Program-made: the position numbers and the translations under genes
Source: Psychrobacter sp. Choline-02u-9
GTDB lineage: Bacteria > Pseudomonadota > Gammaproteobacteria > Pseudomonadales > Moraxellaceae
Direction: 5' to 3'
NCBI RefSeq assembly: GCF_002836505.1
Contig: NZ_PJBF01000058.1
Coordinates: forward strand, 186,001 to 250,000
Length of the DNA: 64,000 nucleotides
Part shown: positions 9,269 through 18,396 of the stretch, in pieces
Layout of the letters: each line of letters begins with the position of its first letter
Position numbering within the stretch: position 1 is the first letter of the stretch
Notes under the pieces: model-generated
The model's input: the letters and a program-made list of their open reading frames with translations, nothing else
What the model was told of the DNA's origin: nothing
Database searches by the model: none

Positions 9269-9691
9269 AGGAAAATCCTTAGGCCGTGCCTGATATGTGA
9301 CAATGTTACAAATGACAAGCTACAAATGACAATATTCAAAGCCTAAGCGTTACGGCTGATTAAAAAGTAAGTTTGACGTCTGATCCGTATTAGGTACTAA
9401 CCATTAGCAATAGACCAATACTAACAGCAGTTGCGATAACGCGAATACCTATTGTGTGACAAAACGATGCTTTTTTATGCGGTTATAGTGAATAATGTAG
9501 CAGTGTACCATGCAACATAAGTGAAACTTTTAGAGCGATGGTAATGAAGACACCAATAACTAAGGTAATGCTCAGACTAGTTACGAGTACGGCCTTAGAT
9601 AAAAAAGTAACATTTCCAAATGATGTACATAAAAACAAAATAAGTGCTTAGTTCTTGCACATACAAATAAGGCTGATAGAGACAGTGAAAT
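9269..9691. other. Intergenic region with a possible gene relic
   Basis: This gap holds the promoter of the plus-strand gene at 9692, a direct repeat (TACAAATGACAA twice, near 9307 and 9322), and a minus-strand frame coding two hydrophobic segments that is described separately. No RNA gene is seen. Confidence 0.5.
9390..9638 (-). pseudogene. Possible decayed twin-transmembrane small protein
   Basis: One minus-strand frame encodes a hydrophobic stretch (VLVTSLSITLVIGVFITIAL), a short polar loop, an in-frame TAA at 9483-9485, then HKKASFCHTIGIRVIATAVS and another hydrophobic end. Two helices around a basic loop in about 75 codons resembles the DUF2909-type twin-TM small proteins. There is no ATG or GTG start, only TTG at 9638, and a stop divides the helices. 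It is either a relic or chance; confidence is low. Confidence 0.28.
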
Positions 9692-11329
9692 ATGAACATT
9701 ATTGACCAGCTAGAAAAAACGGTAACCCCAGCTGTAATGGGTAATGATGACAGCAATAATGTCGCCTATGTCAGTCTACTTGAGCAGTTTTATGCTGTTT
9801 TGGCCGCGCGTTTAGCTGTGCCACAGGTTTACTCACAATTGCTGCGTACTGACCAAGTAATTACTAGCAGCAATAATGAAAGCCCCTTATTTGAACAAAT
9901 ATGGCAAGATAAAAGCCTGCAAGAGACTATCGTCCAAGAGTTGTCAGCCACCCATCACATTGATGAGCAGACAACTGAGCAACTACTAATTAGTGCCGCG
10001 CCGTTGGCATATCGTGAGTTAAAAGTATTGGCCAATGGGCAGTTTTTGCCAGCATTTTTACAAGACAAACAGGCTGCTTTACGACCATATTTACCTATCT
10101 GGGCAGCAGCTGTGATTACTGCTACTCAAGGCGTTAGTCAGCAAATACAAACAAGCTTCAATTCAGATGATGGCCATATACCAGCACATGTGCCAGTAAG
10201 TGACGATATATCGAATAAACTTGACGACGCTACTTTAGATACTGGCATAGTCGCACCAATAACGAACACTGATGTAGAAAGTATAGAGCAAATATCAACT
10301 GTTGAGCGCGCAAACACTGAAGCGTTAGATGACAATACGATTGCCAGTAGTGATGCTATTCATGCCAATCCAGCAGCCTATCATCTGGCAGAAAACAGTA
10401 ACTTGAAGCATGCACAAGTACGCACTCGCAATCAACGAAACGATCTACTAATACGTGTGTTTTTATTAATAGTAGCCCTTGCTGCGCTTGCCCTAGCAGC
10501 ATGGGCATTATTAGTGAAACCCAATAATGAAATACCAGTAGAGCCTGTGGCCACGGCACCTGTTGAACCACCGCCAGCACCCGTGCCTCCTGTACCAACA
10601 ACGACTCCTGTTGAGCTTATTGTCGGTGTTGATAACGGCGGCAACTTGTACACTTGTAGTGCGACCGTTGGCGATGCTGCGCTGCAAAGCACGTTGCAAC
10701 AGGCGCTTAATACAAGCTTTGGTGAGCAGGCAAGTATTTGTGAGTTGAACATACAGGATGGGGTAGCAACCACAATCGCTAATATGCCTGCGGAGACACT
10801 GCCCAATGTCTTGACGATGCTTAGATCAACACCATTTGCACGTTTGCATGTGCAAAATGACCGTCTCACACTAGAGGCGCCAGACAATATGCTGCTACAA
10901 AGACTGGTCACAGAAGTACGCAACTTAGCACCAACGATGGTAGTCGAGAGTACAGCACCACTGCCATTGCCTGATAATAGTAATATTGGTGATGCTACGA
11001 ACAACATGGCAAACGCAAATAACCAGTTTGTAGATGATGGGGCGGGGATTAATAATCAACTCAATAATAATGGGGTAAATAGTAACTCTGGCGAATACCA
11101 AGCATCAGATGATGATACTGGAGATCGTGTGATACCAACTCCTTTGCCTAACAATAATAACAGTTTTAATAATGCGCCCAACAATCTGCCTACCAATGGC
11201 GCGAGTAATATTCCCAACAACTTTCCTTCAAATAATCAAACGACCAGACCGCCAGGCCCTTTTTCACCTTCAGAAGTGGATGAGATGGCAAACACGGTTA
11301 TCGTTGCTGAACCAGCTCAAGTTAGGTAG
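9692..11329 (+). CDS. Membrane-anchored protein, OmpA-less paralogue of the next gene
   Basis: 545 residues. Residues 1-150 form an acidic helical domain (MNIIDQLEKTVTPAVMGN, LLEQFYAVLAARL) that matches the start of the protein at 11632. A variable linker and one transmembrane helix follow (about 252-275, LIRVFLLIVALAALALAAWA), then a Pro-rich stretch. A periplasmic domain with two Cys (YTCSATVGDAAL, SICELNIQDG) comes next, again shared with the neighbour. Where the neighbour has an OmpA peptidoglycan-binding domain, this one ends in an Asn/Pro-rich low-complexity tail (about 430-525). No function is established. It is either a truncated paralogue or a partner that does not bind the wall. Confidence 0.8.
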   Translation: MNIIDQLEKTVTPAVMGNDDSNNVAYVSLLEQFYAVLAARLAVPQVYSQLLRTDQVITSSNNESPLFEQIWQDKSLQETIVQELSATHHIDEQTTEQLLISAAPLAYRELKVLANGQFLPAFLQDKQAALRPYLPIWAAAVITATQGVSQQIQTSFNSDDGHIPAHVPVSDDISNKLDDATLDTGIVAPITNTDVESIEQISTVERANTEALDDNTIASSDAIHANPAAYHLAENSNLKHAQVRTRNQRNDLLIRVFLLIVALAALALAAWALLVKPNNEIPVEPVATAPVEPPPAPVPPVPTTTPVELIVGVDNGGNLYTCSATVGDAALQSTLQQALNTSFGEQASICELNIQDGVATTIANMPAETLPNVLTMLRSTPFARLHVQNDRLTLEAPDNMLLQRLVTEVRNLAPTMVVESTAPLPLPDNSNIGDATNNMANANNQFVDDGAGINNQLNNNGVNSNSGEYQASDDDTGDRVIPTPLPNNNNSFNNAPNNLPTNGASNIPNNFPSNNQTTRPPGPFSPSEVDEMANTVIVAEPAQVR

Positions 11330-11338
11330 TTTTTTATA

Positions 11339-11369
11339 AGGCACGCTGTTTCATAGGGCGTGTCTTTTT
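11339..11369 (+). terminator. Rho-independent terminator
   Basis: AGGCACGC pairs with GCGTGTCT (one G-T pair) around a 12-base loop and is followed by TTTTTAT. It lies just after the stop of the gene ending at 11329. Confidence 0.7.
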
Positions 11370-11631
11370 ATATGGCCTATCTTTTCATGTGATTTAGCTA
11401 CAGTTACGTGTGCCAACCGAAACATTACTTACTGTATCATTTGCACAACAACGCACAGACTGTGAATAGCAGCTTAAGAATTTTATAATAATCAAAACCA
11501 AATAAAGTAGTTTGATGGATTTATCGCTATCATGATTACCTAATACTATAACGATTGAATACGAAAGAATGATATAGCTGCTTTTTGAGCGAACGAATCA
11601 TATAAATAAAAATTAAGGGGAGAGCCATATT
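11370..11631. other. Promoter region of the OmpA-like gene
   Basis: An AT-rich gap between the terminator and the 11632 start. A strong SD (AAGGGGAGAG) precedes the start. The preceding terminator implies a separate promoter here. Confidence 0.4.
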
Positions 11632-13227
11632 ATGGATATTATTAGCCATTTGACACGCACCGTCAGCCCAGCCGTATTAGAAGATGACCGTAGCCCAGCT
11701 AAGAAAAATCTACTAGAACAGTTTTATGCCATTTTTGCTGCTCGTCTTGCAGACAACGATACTTTTAGTCGCTTTGCTAATGAAAATATTGCCCGTGACG
11801 ACAATGCTTTTTATGACCGTGTATGGACAGAAGGGGCACACCGCGACCAAATTTCTCGCGAATTAGCAGGCAAACATAATGTCGATGCAACCGCTTCACG
11901 TGGTTTGATTGCGATGGCAGCGCCACTAGCTTTTCATGAAATAAAAAGCTTGGCTGGTACCACGCCCGTTCCGCAATTTTTGAATGACAACCTGAACAGT
12001 TATCAGCATCATATCCCTGCATGGGCGGGTACTGTTTTGCCTGCTAGTGCGGTCGCTGCCACCTCTACGGCTAGCACACCAATTTCTGATACCACCAGTA
12101 CAGCACCACTAGAAAAAGAAGAAGAGCCAAAAGAGAGCTTTATGAAAGCGCTGCTACCTATTATTGGTTTGATTATCTTGGGTGCACTGGCTTGGGCACT
12201 ACTCAGAGGCTGTCAAGAAAACCCTGAGCCTGTAGCAACGCCAGCGGCTACAGTACAGCAAGGGGCGCAAGGTAATGAGGCATTAGCGGTTGCAGGCGCA
12301 ATTGAGCCTGCATCACTGAGCATCGCAACTGGTGAAAATAGCGAGCTGTATGCTTGTCGTATGAGCGTGGGTGATGAGACACTACAAACCAATGTTATGA
12401 ACGCTTTGACTGGTGCATTTGGTGATGAAGCCAATAAATGCCGTGCTGACGTTGATGATAATTTTGCAGTAGATATGCCAGCATCTGCTCAACTGGCTAC
12501 GATATTACCAATTATCAAAAATGTACCGAACGCGAGCATGATTATCAAAGGCGATAACATTACTGTCAATGCTCCTGATAAAGCCGCGTTGGACAAGTTG
12601 GTTGCTGACCTACAAGCAGCTGCTCCTGCCATGACCGTGCAAGCTGAAGGCCCATTAGACTTGCAAGGCGAGATTGATGACAGTCTGGCTGCTGCAGATG
12701 TCGCGATGACCAATCTGGGTGATAACCCAGATCCACGTGATGTTGCTCGCGCTTTGAGTATTCAGGTGATTAACTTCCAAGTAGATGAAGCGGTTATACC
12801 TGAAGTCAATAAGGCGCTGCTAGACCGTGCTGCAGAAATCATCAATAACGTACCTGATATGAAGCTGATGATCGTCGGTCATACGGACAGTCAGGCCTCT
12901 GATACCTATAATATGGAGCTGTCTCAGGAGCGTGCTGAGTCAGTGAAAGCGTATCTAGTGTCTAAAGGGGTTGATGCCAGTAAATTAACGACCAAAGGTA
13001 TGGGCGAATCAGAACCAATCGCAGATAATTCAACCGAACAAGGTCGCTTCCGCAATCGCCGTATTGAATTTATGGTCAATGACGAAGTGGTCAGCGCAAA
13101 TGATGGCATGATGATAAACAGTGATTCGCTAGACCCAGATATGAACCCATTAGATAGTAATAATGATGACTTGTTACCAGATGGTGATGATGCTACTCAA
13201 GGTACTGCGGTAGACCCAACCAATTAA
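11632..13227 (+). CDS. OmpA-family peptidoglycan-binding protein with cytoplasmic N-domain
   Basis: 531 residues. Residues 1-150 are a helical acidic domain reminiscent of DUF937-type proteins (MDIISHLTRTVSPAVLED, LLEQFYAIFAARL). A transmembrane helix at about 169-190 ends in LLRGCQENP. A BON-like periplasmic region with two Cys (YACRMSVGDETL, ANKCRADVDD) follows, then an OmpA C-terminal domain from about residue 375. That domain shows VGHTDSQ (T418, D419), ELSQERAESVKAYL and the FRNRRIEF end, the residues that hold diaminopimelate in the family. The architecture tethers the inner membrane to the wall. The terminal 40 residues are acidic. It is paralogous to the gene at 9692 but has its own promoter region. 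Confidence 0.87.
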   Translation: MDIISHLTRTVSPAVLEDDRSPAKKNLLEQFYAIFAARLADNDTFSRFANENIARDDNAFYDRVWTEGAHRDQISRELAGKHNVDATASRGLIAMAAPLAFHEIKSLAGTTPVPQFLNDNLNSYQHHIPAWAGTVLPASAVAATSTASTPISDTTSTAPLEKEEEPKESFMKALLPIIGLIILGALAWALLRGCQENPEPVATPAATVQQGAQGNEALAVAGAIEPASLSIATGENSELYACRMSVGDETLQTNVMNALTGAFGDEANKCRADVDDNFAVDMPASAQLATILPIIKNVPNASMIIKGDNITVNAPDKAALDKLVADLQAAAPAMTVQAEGPLDLQGEIDDSLAAADVAMTNLGDNPDPRDVARALSIQVINFQVDEAVIPEVNKALLDRAAEIINNVPDMKLMIVGHTDSQASDTYNMELSQERAESVKAYLVSKGVDASKLTTKGMGESEPIADNSTEQGRFRNRRIEFMVNDEVVSANDGMMINSDSLDPDMNPLDSNNDDLLPDGDDATQGTAVDPTN

Positions 13228-13265
13228 TCTATTTGTTCTTATTTTGATTATAGTAGCCAAATGAT

Positions 13266-13298
13266 AAAAACCGCATCTTATAAAGGTGCGGTTTTTTT
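13266..13298. terminator. Bidirectional terminator
   Basis: AAAAACCGCATCT pairs with GGTGCGGTTTTTTT (one G-T pair) around a small loop, with A and T runs on the two sides. It lies between the OmpA-like gene (+) and nagZ (-), which converge. Confidence 0.85.
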
Positions 13299-13329
13299 GT
13301 ATGCTGCTCGATGATAGTTAAGTAAGCTA

Positions 13330-14406
13330 TTATTTATACAGAGTAGGATCTGTTGATTGCTTAGCAGTCTGACCATCAGCTTGCGCATCAAAGAAAGTCT
13401 GAGTAACATTTTGCTTGGCTTGCTGCCAGTATTCAAACTGCTGGCAGGTAGATTCAAGGTCGCCTTGCCATGTTGGGATGTTGCCGCGCATGGTTTTGAT
13501 ACGTTGCTGATTAGGGTAAGGCAGATCTTGCGCAGCTTTAGCCGCCTCATGAGCAGCCACACGGTCGTTGCACACGAGGGCAATATCACAACCGGCATCA
13601 ATGGCCGCTTTTACGCGAGCACTGACATCACCAGCCGCCTTTGCACCTGCCATCGATAAATCATCAGAGAATAATACCCCATCAAATTTAAGCTCATCTC
13701 GAATGATATCTTGTAGCCAAATCTTGGAGAAACCTGCTGGCTTGTCGTCTACTTGCGAAAATATCACATGTGCTGGCATAAGAGCGTCCAGACTATGTAG
13801 CGTTTGAGCAAAAGGTTGCATGTCGCTATTAATGATTTCATCTAAGCTGCGCGTATCAATGGCTTCTGATACGTGAGAGTCAGGAGCGATGGCACCATGA
13901 CCGGGGAAGTGTTTACCAGTGGTTGCCATACCAGCCGCTTTCATTCCACGCATAAACTGTGTTGCAAGCGCAGTGATGGCTTGCGGCTCATGATGAAAGC
14001 TGCGATCACCGATGACTTGGCTAATACCATCTCTATCCAGTACGGGTGCAAAGCTCAAATCAATTCCTACAGCTAATACTTCAGCTGCCATTAGATAACC
14101 GCAATCGTAGGCGCAGCTAAGTGCTTGACTTGGGTCTTGATTGAATAGCTCACCCAATCGTCCCATAGCAGGTAGGGGCGTGAAGCCTTCACGTAGCCTC
14201 GCGACTCGTCCACCTTCTTGGTCTACACCGATAAGTATGTCTTGATTGTGATAACGTATATCATCGCATAGTGCTCTGACTTGGGCCGCATCTGTGACGT
14301 TACGACCAAACAATATTACTCCACCGACCTGTGCTTGTTTAATCAAGCTGACATCTTCAGCGGTCAAAGCGGTACTATCGATATCTATCATTAAAACGCC
14401 GTACAT
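13330..14406 (-). CDS. nagZ: Beta-N-acetylhexosaminidase
   Basis: A cytosolic GH3 glycosidase of 358 residues that removes GlcNAc from anhydromuropeptides during wall recycling. Visible are the start MYGVLMIDIDSTALTAED, GVDQEGGRVARLREGFT, the family signature GKHFPGHGAIAPDSH carrying the catalytic His loop, and LFSDDLSMAGA with the catalytic Asp. Length is close to the usual 340. In many bacteria NagZ products signal beta-lactamase induction; no AmpR or AmpC is here. The start has a moderate SD (AAGGATC). Confidence 0.95.
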   Translation of the reverse strand: MYGVLMIDIDSTALTAEDVSLIKQAQVGGVILFGRNVTDAAQVRALCDDIRYHNQDILIGVDQEGGRVARLREGFTPLPAMGRLGELFNQDPSQALSCAYDCGYLMAAEVLAVGIDLSFAPVLDRDGISQVIGDRSFHHEPQAITALATQFMRGMKAAGMATTGKHFPGHGAIAPDSHVSEAIDTRSLDEIINSDMQPFAQTLHSLDALMPAHVIFSQVDDKPAGFSKIWLQDIIRDELKFDGVLFSDDLSMAGAKAAGDVSARVKAAIDAGCDIALVCNDRVAAHEAAKAAQDLPYPNQQRIKTMRGNIPTWQGDLESTCQQFEYWQQAKQNVTQTFFDAQADGQTAKQSTDPTLYK

Positions 14407-14867
14407 CGCGTGATCCTTATTATTTTATATATGGTTATATTATGAGGGTGACTGATTATCTATCTATGGCTGTCTTATCGCTTAGCGGTCATTGTTCAGA
14501 TATCTTATTATGACAGTTATTATTAATTGAGCATAATGTGGCAGGTTATTGGGGTCAAATCAATTTGCTAATAGCCATCAAATTCAGTCATCAAATCGAT
14601 GTTGATAGCCCTCAATTGCTATGTATGATAAAAGTGATAGAAAGTTTGGTATGTATAGACGTAGCGTGTAAGATTGCTTATACAGTTTGAGACAGTTCAG
14701 TATTTATGCGCATGATAATATTGATTGATTTTTGACTATATATCAGTATTTAATGATGCATAAAGTATAAGAATAAAAAACACAGCATGTATAGGTCATA
14801 ACAGATTCGAGCATTTCTAATTCTGATGAATTACCCAATACTATTAACTTTAAATAACTAGGTACAT
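14407..14867. other. Divergent promoter region nagZ / prc
   Basis: 461 bp between divergently transcribed nagZ and prc. It has high AT content. I see no ORF with a ribosome binding site, RNA gene or clear operator; it presumably holds both promoters. Confidence 0.4.
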
Positions 14868-17081
14868 ATGATGAAAAAACAACCAGCACAGTGGTTACTC
14901 AGTGCAGCGTCAGTGGGCATCGCCGGTATTATTCTGACTCAAAGTTACGGTACTGCAGTCGCCGAGACCAATACGGGAAGTTTCGTTCAAACCCCTGAGC
15001 AAAAGGTCACCACCCGTCAAGTAGCTGCTTTGCTGGATCGCAGTCATTATCTCAATCAGCCTTTAGATAGCAAGACTGGTAGTGAAATCCTATCAATGTA
15101 TATTGATAGCCTTGACCCAAACCATACGTTATTTTTGCAATCTGATGTCGATGAGCTGAAGAAAAAACACGCTGAAGACTTTGGTGCTCGCCTAAAACAA
15201 GGTGATCTATCTGCAGGGGTAGAGGTGTTTGATCGTTACCGCAAACGCTCAAATGAGTACTTTGCGATGGCCACCAAGATGCTCAAAACAGATATTGATT
15301 TGACAGGTAACGACACAATCATTCTTGATCGAGAAAAACTCGGCCATTTTAAAACCAAAAAAGAGCAGCGCGATTACTGGGAACGTCAGCTAAAGTTCCA
15401 GTTGATGAGTATTACCCTCGGTCAAGAAGACGAAAAAGCCAAAGAAAAAGTATTTTTAAGCAATCCAGATATCACTCGTGGGCAAGACTTGGTACGTAAC
15501 GATGAGCGTACGCCAAATGAAATTTTACAAAATCGTTTGTCGCGTCAACAAGAGCAGTTTAAGCGTCTCAAAGATGATGAAATCATGGAAACCATCTTAA
15601 ATACGGCGATGCTAACCTATGATCCACACAGTAATTATTATGCACCGATTCAAGCGACTGAACTGCAAATCCAGTCTAGTCTTCAGTTAGAAGGTATTGG
15701 TGTCTCTATTCGTCCAGATCGCAAAAATCCAGATTATACTCGTATTGTGACTTTGGTCGATGGTGGTCCAGCCGCCAAGTCGGGTCAAATCAAGCCCAAT
15801 GATTTGATAGTTGGTATCGCAAAAGATGGCGAAACCATGACGGACGTGGTTGGTTGGTCAACACGTGAAATTGTCAGCTTGATTCGCGGAAAACGCGGTA
15901 CATCGGTCACACTGAAACTACGTCAACCTAACACCCCAGATGCTAGCGCCCGTACGGTCACGGTGGTACGAGACATTATTCAGCAAGAAGAGTCAGGCGT
16001 CACTCAGCGAGTGGTAGAAGTGCAGCGTCCTAATATTGATAAGACACCAAAGCGTATTGGCGTACTTGAGATACCAAGCTTTTATTTAAACTATCGTGCG
16101 CGTCGTAATGGTGAAGACTACCGTAGCGTCAGTATCGATACTGAAAAAGCGTTAAAAGAGTTGAATAAACAAAATATCGATGGCCTAGTGGTTGATTTGC
16201 GTAATAACCCTGGCGGCTCATTAGATGAAGTTGCCAAGATGTTAGGTTTCTTTATCAAGAGTGGACCACTGGTACAGATTCGTGATAATCGCGGTAACAT
16301 TCAAGTGTATCGTGACAACGATGGTGGCGAGCAGTTGTATGATGGCAAAATGTCGGTCATTACCAACTTAGCATCGGCATCAGCCAGTGAAATCTTTGCC
16401 GCTGCTATTCAAGACTATGGTCGCGGATTAGTAGTTGGTAGTACGACAACTGGTAAAGGCTCTGCGCAGATTCAGCTCGATAGCTTAGCTTTAGGCTCTG
16501 CCACCTTAACTCAGCGTAAGTTTTATCGTGTCACTGGCGGTAGTACGCAAAATAAAGGTGTTGTACCAGACGTTGAGCTAGTCAATATCTATGATGATGC
16601 AACCTTCGGCGAGCGCGCTCAGAAAAAAGCATTGCCTTGGGACACTATCAGAACGGCGCCGTATAAGCCTGAAGGGAAGTTTACCAGTGATACATTGGCG
16701 ACACTCAATCAGCAGTCTAAGATTCGCCAACAAAAAGACCCGCAGTTTACTTATCTATCGACACTAAATGATATTCGTAACATGGATGATGAAAAGAAAC
16801 CTGTTCGTTTAGATATCAATAGCCGCCGAGCTAAAATGCAGCTAATTGAAAAACGCTCATTAGAAGCAGAAAACAAGCGCCTTATCGCAACTGGTGAGCG
16901 TCCGTACTCTAATTGGAACACTTATCAGGCAGCGATGGACGCAAAATTTGAAGAACGTAGCCGTATGAAAGCCGCTGAGCGTCCAGAATTGCCAGAGGAT
17001 GAAGCATTCATCAATGAGGCAGCTTACCTTATGCTCAGTGCAGAACCTAAGACAATGCTTAGCCCTGAAGAGAAGCTATAA
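14868..17081 (+). CDS. prc: Carboxy-terminal processing protease (tail-specific protease)
   Basis: A 737-residue periplasmic S41 protease. An N-terminal export signal (MMKKQPAQWLLSAASVGIAG) precedes a helical domain and a PDZ domain around residues 240-330 with the GIGVSIRP start. The S41 core has the nucleophile in NLASASASEIFAAAI (S505) and the general-base Lys in TTTGKGSAQ (K530), 25 residues apart as in E. coli Prc. A C-terminal domain follows with the ADGERP-like GERPYSNWNTY segment. It trims C-termini of periplasmic proteins such as PBP3 and hydrolases. ATG 14871 is an equivalent start. It is monocistronic. Confidence 0.95.
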   Translation: MMKKQPAQWLLSAASVGIAGIILTQSYGTAVAETNTGSFVQTPEQKVTTRQVAALLDRSHYLNQPLDSKTGSEILSMYIDSLDPNHTLFLQSDVDELKKKHAEDFGARLKQGDLSAGVEVFDRYRKRSNEYFAMATKMLKTDIDLTGNDTIILDREKLGHFKTKKEQRDYWERQLKFQLMSITLGQEDEKAKEKVFLSNPDITRGQDLVRNDERTPNEILQNRLSRQQEQFKRLKDDEIMETILNTAMLTYDPHSNYYAPIQATELQIQSSLQLEGIGVSIRPDRKNPDYTRIVTLVDGGPAAKSGQIKPNDLIVGIAKDGETMTDVVGWSTREIVSLIRGKRGTSVTLKLRQPNTPDASARTVTVVRDIIQQEESGVTQRVVEVQRPNIDKTPKRIGVLEIPSFYLNYRARRNGEDYRSVSIDTEKALKELNKQNIDGLVVDLRNNPGGSLDEVAKMLGFFIKSGPLVQIRDNRGNIQVYRDNDGGEQLYDGKMSVITNLASASASEIFAAAIQDYGRGLVVGSTTTGKGSAQIQLDSLALGSATLTQRKFYRVTGGSTQNKGVVPDVELVNIYDDATFGERAQKKALPWDTIRTAPYKPEGKFTSDTLATLNQQSKIRQQKDPQFTYLSTLNDIRNMDDEKKPVRLDINSRRAKMQLIEKRSLEAENKRLIATGERPYSNWNTYQAAMDAKFEERSRMKAAERPELPEDEAFINEAAYLMLSAEPKTMLSPEEKL

Positions 17082-17105
17082 TGTGAAGTTATTATAGCGT
17101 TACGT

Positions 17106-17135
17106 AATCTATGTAAGCATATGCTTACATAGATT
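17106..17135. repeat. Perfect 30-bp palindrome
   Basis: AATCTATGTAAGCAT is followed directly by its exact complement, with no spacer. It begins 24 bp after the prc stop. There is no T run, so it is not a classical terminator. It could be an operator, a cruciform-forming site or an mRNA 3'-end structure. Confidence 0.7.
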
Positions 17136-17352
17136 GACGTTTAGACCTCTTACCAACGAAGGGTCAATCTGCGACTATAACTGTACGGCACGATTGAACG
17201 AAACGGTTCATTGATACTAGGGATTGGTATCTTAAAGGTCGCACTAGGGATAAGTAGTTTGCTGATTAAGGATGATAAGGCTGGATGCCTGTCAGTTATG
17301 AGATGCCCCGGGATTAGGTATCACGTAACGCTAACATGGATGGTTGGTAATA

Positions 17353-17385
17353 AAAGCCGCATGACGCTTGTCGTTATGCGGCTTT
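17353..17385 (+). terminator. Stem-loop, possible terminator
   Basis: AAAGCCGCATGACG pairs with CGTTATGCGGCTTT (one G-T pair) around a five-base loop. The following bases are only weakly T-rich (GTTACG). It may end prc readthrough or an uncalled short transcript. Confidence 0.5.
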
Positions 17386-17487
17386 GTTACGTCTGGATAT
17401 TAATAATTTTATGGCGGATTCTTTAAATAGATAGTATTCAAGTTAATCATATTTATATTAATTCGAAACTTGCCATGAGATAAGCAT

Positions 17488-17525
17488 AAAAAAAGGCCAG
17501 TAACCTTATCGGCTACTGGCCTTTT
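17488..17525. terminator. Terminator of the FKBP gene
   Basis: AAAAAGGCCAGTA pairs with TACTGGCCTTTT. A seven- to eight-A run on the plus-strand left side gives a T run on the minus strand, as expected for the FKBP gene that ends at 17587. Confidence 0.85.
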
Positions 17526-17586
17526 AGATTAGATGATAAATTTAATAACTTATTATCTAACTATATTCACTACACTCTAGAAGAGA

Positions 17587-18072
17587 TTAGTGCTCAACGC
17601 CACCTGCACCATGTACATGGCCATGGTTTAATTCGTCTTCAGTTGCTGCACGTACTTCTTGGATTTCAACATCAAATGTCAAACGTTTGCCAGCCAATGG
17701 ATGGTTTGCATCAACAGTCACTTCTTGATCGTTCACAGCAGTCACAGTAACCAACATTACTTGGCCGCCAGCTTCTGACTGGAACTGCATACCAGGCTGA
17801 ATGTCATCAACGCCTTGGAAGTTGTCACGTGGTACGTGCTGTACTGCTTGCTCTTGGTATTCGCCGTAGCCATCAGCAGGTTCAACGACTGCATTAACTT
17901 TTTCGCCAGCAGACTTACCTTCTAATTGTGCTTCTAGGCCTGGGATAATGTTGCTGTGACCATGTAGATAAGCAAGTGGCTGACCTTCTGGTGACTGGTC
18001 AAGGATATTGCCTTCGTCGTCTTTTAATGTGTAATTGAATTTGACGGCAGTGTCTTTTGCGATAGTAGTCAT
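17587..18072 (-). CDS. FKBP-type peptidyl-prolyl isomerase, SlyD-like
   Basis: A 161-residue SlyD/FkpB-type chaperone-isomerase. The FKBP half-sites are clear: KFNYTLKDDEGNILDQS, then PLAYLHGHSNIIPGLEAQLEG (about 30-50). An insert-in-flap domain follows (about 70-130) with VTAVNDQEVTVDANHPLAGK and LTFDVEIQEVRAAT. The C-terminus has only a few His (HGHVHGAGGVEH) instead of the long metal-binding tail of E. coli SlyD, so a nickel role is doubtful. It assists proline-limited folding in the cytoplasm and is monocistronic. Confidence 0.9.
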   Translation of the reverse strand: MTTIAKDTAVKFNYTLKDDEGNILDQSPEGQPLAYLHGHSNIIPGLEAQLEGKSAGEKVNAVVEPADGYGEYQEQAVQHVPRDNFQGVDDIQPGMQFQSEAGGQVMLVTVTAVNDQEVTVDANHPLAGKRLTFDVEIQEVRAATEDELNHGHVHGAGGVEH

Positions 18073-18396
18073 AAAATATCCTAAATATATCTATGTAAAA
18101 AATTAAATACGGTTGCAATAAACCTAAAAAAGCCAATCTGCAAGCCAAAAGGCCACGTCATTAGTCAATTATCATCAGTTTATTAAAGTAACTTTAGCAG
18201 TTAGCATCTTTAATTGAGATGGCCCACATAACTTTCAAGGCAAAAAACATAAAAAATGCCAATTAATGCCACAATTTACAATAATAACTGCTATTTTCTA
18301 TAGCTAATGCATAGCTATTGGCTATTCATGGTTTAGGAGTTGCTTTTTTAGAGCAGGACTTCTAGCATAATTATAAAAATAAGGACGAGAGATACG
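18073..18396. other. Divergent promoter region FKBP / M61 peptidase
   Basis: 324 AT-rich bp between divergent genes. There is a good SD (AAGGACGAGAG) before the M61 start at 18397. No RNA gene or operator is evident. Confidence 0.4.

Larger units (their letters stand above)
17082..17586. other. Intergenic region with several hairpins
   Basis: 505 bp between prc (+) and the FKBP gene (-). It contains the 30-bp palindrome, a 14-bp hairpin at 17353-17385 and a terminator at 17488-17525. The 71-codon frame at 17211-17426 has poor coding character and is not called. Confidence 0.5.

Noticed and set aside
9298..9335. Direct repeat TACAAATGACAA as a CRISPR-like unit
   Set aside because: There are only two copies with a four-base spacer, so it is a simple local duplication.
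10432..11007. 191-codon minus-strand frame inside the OmpA-less paralogue gene
   Set aside because: It is antisense to a gene with clear paralogy, and its composition is Ser/Ala/Thr-rich shadow of the other strand.
17211..17426. 71-codon plus-strand frame after prc
   Set aside because: It runs through a hairpin and lacks an SD and domain. Composition is that of intergenic DNA.
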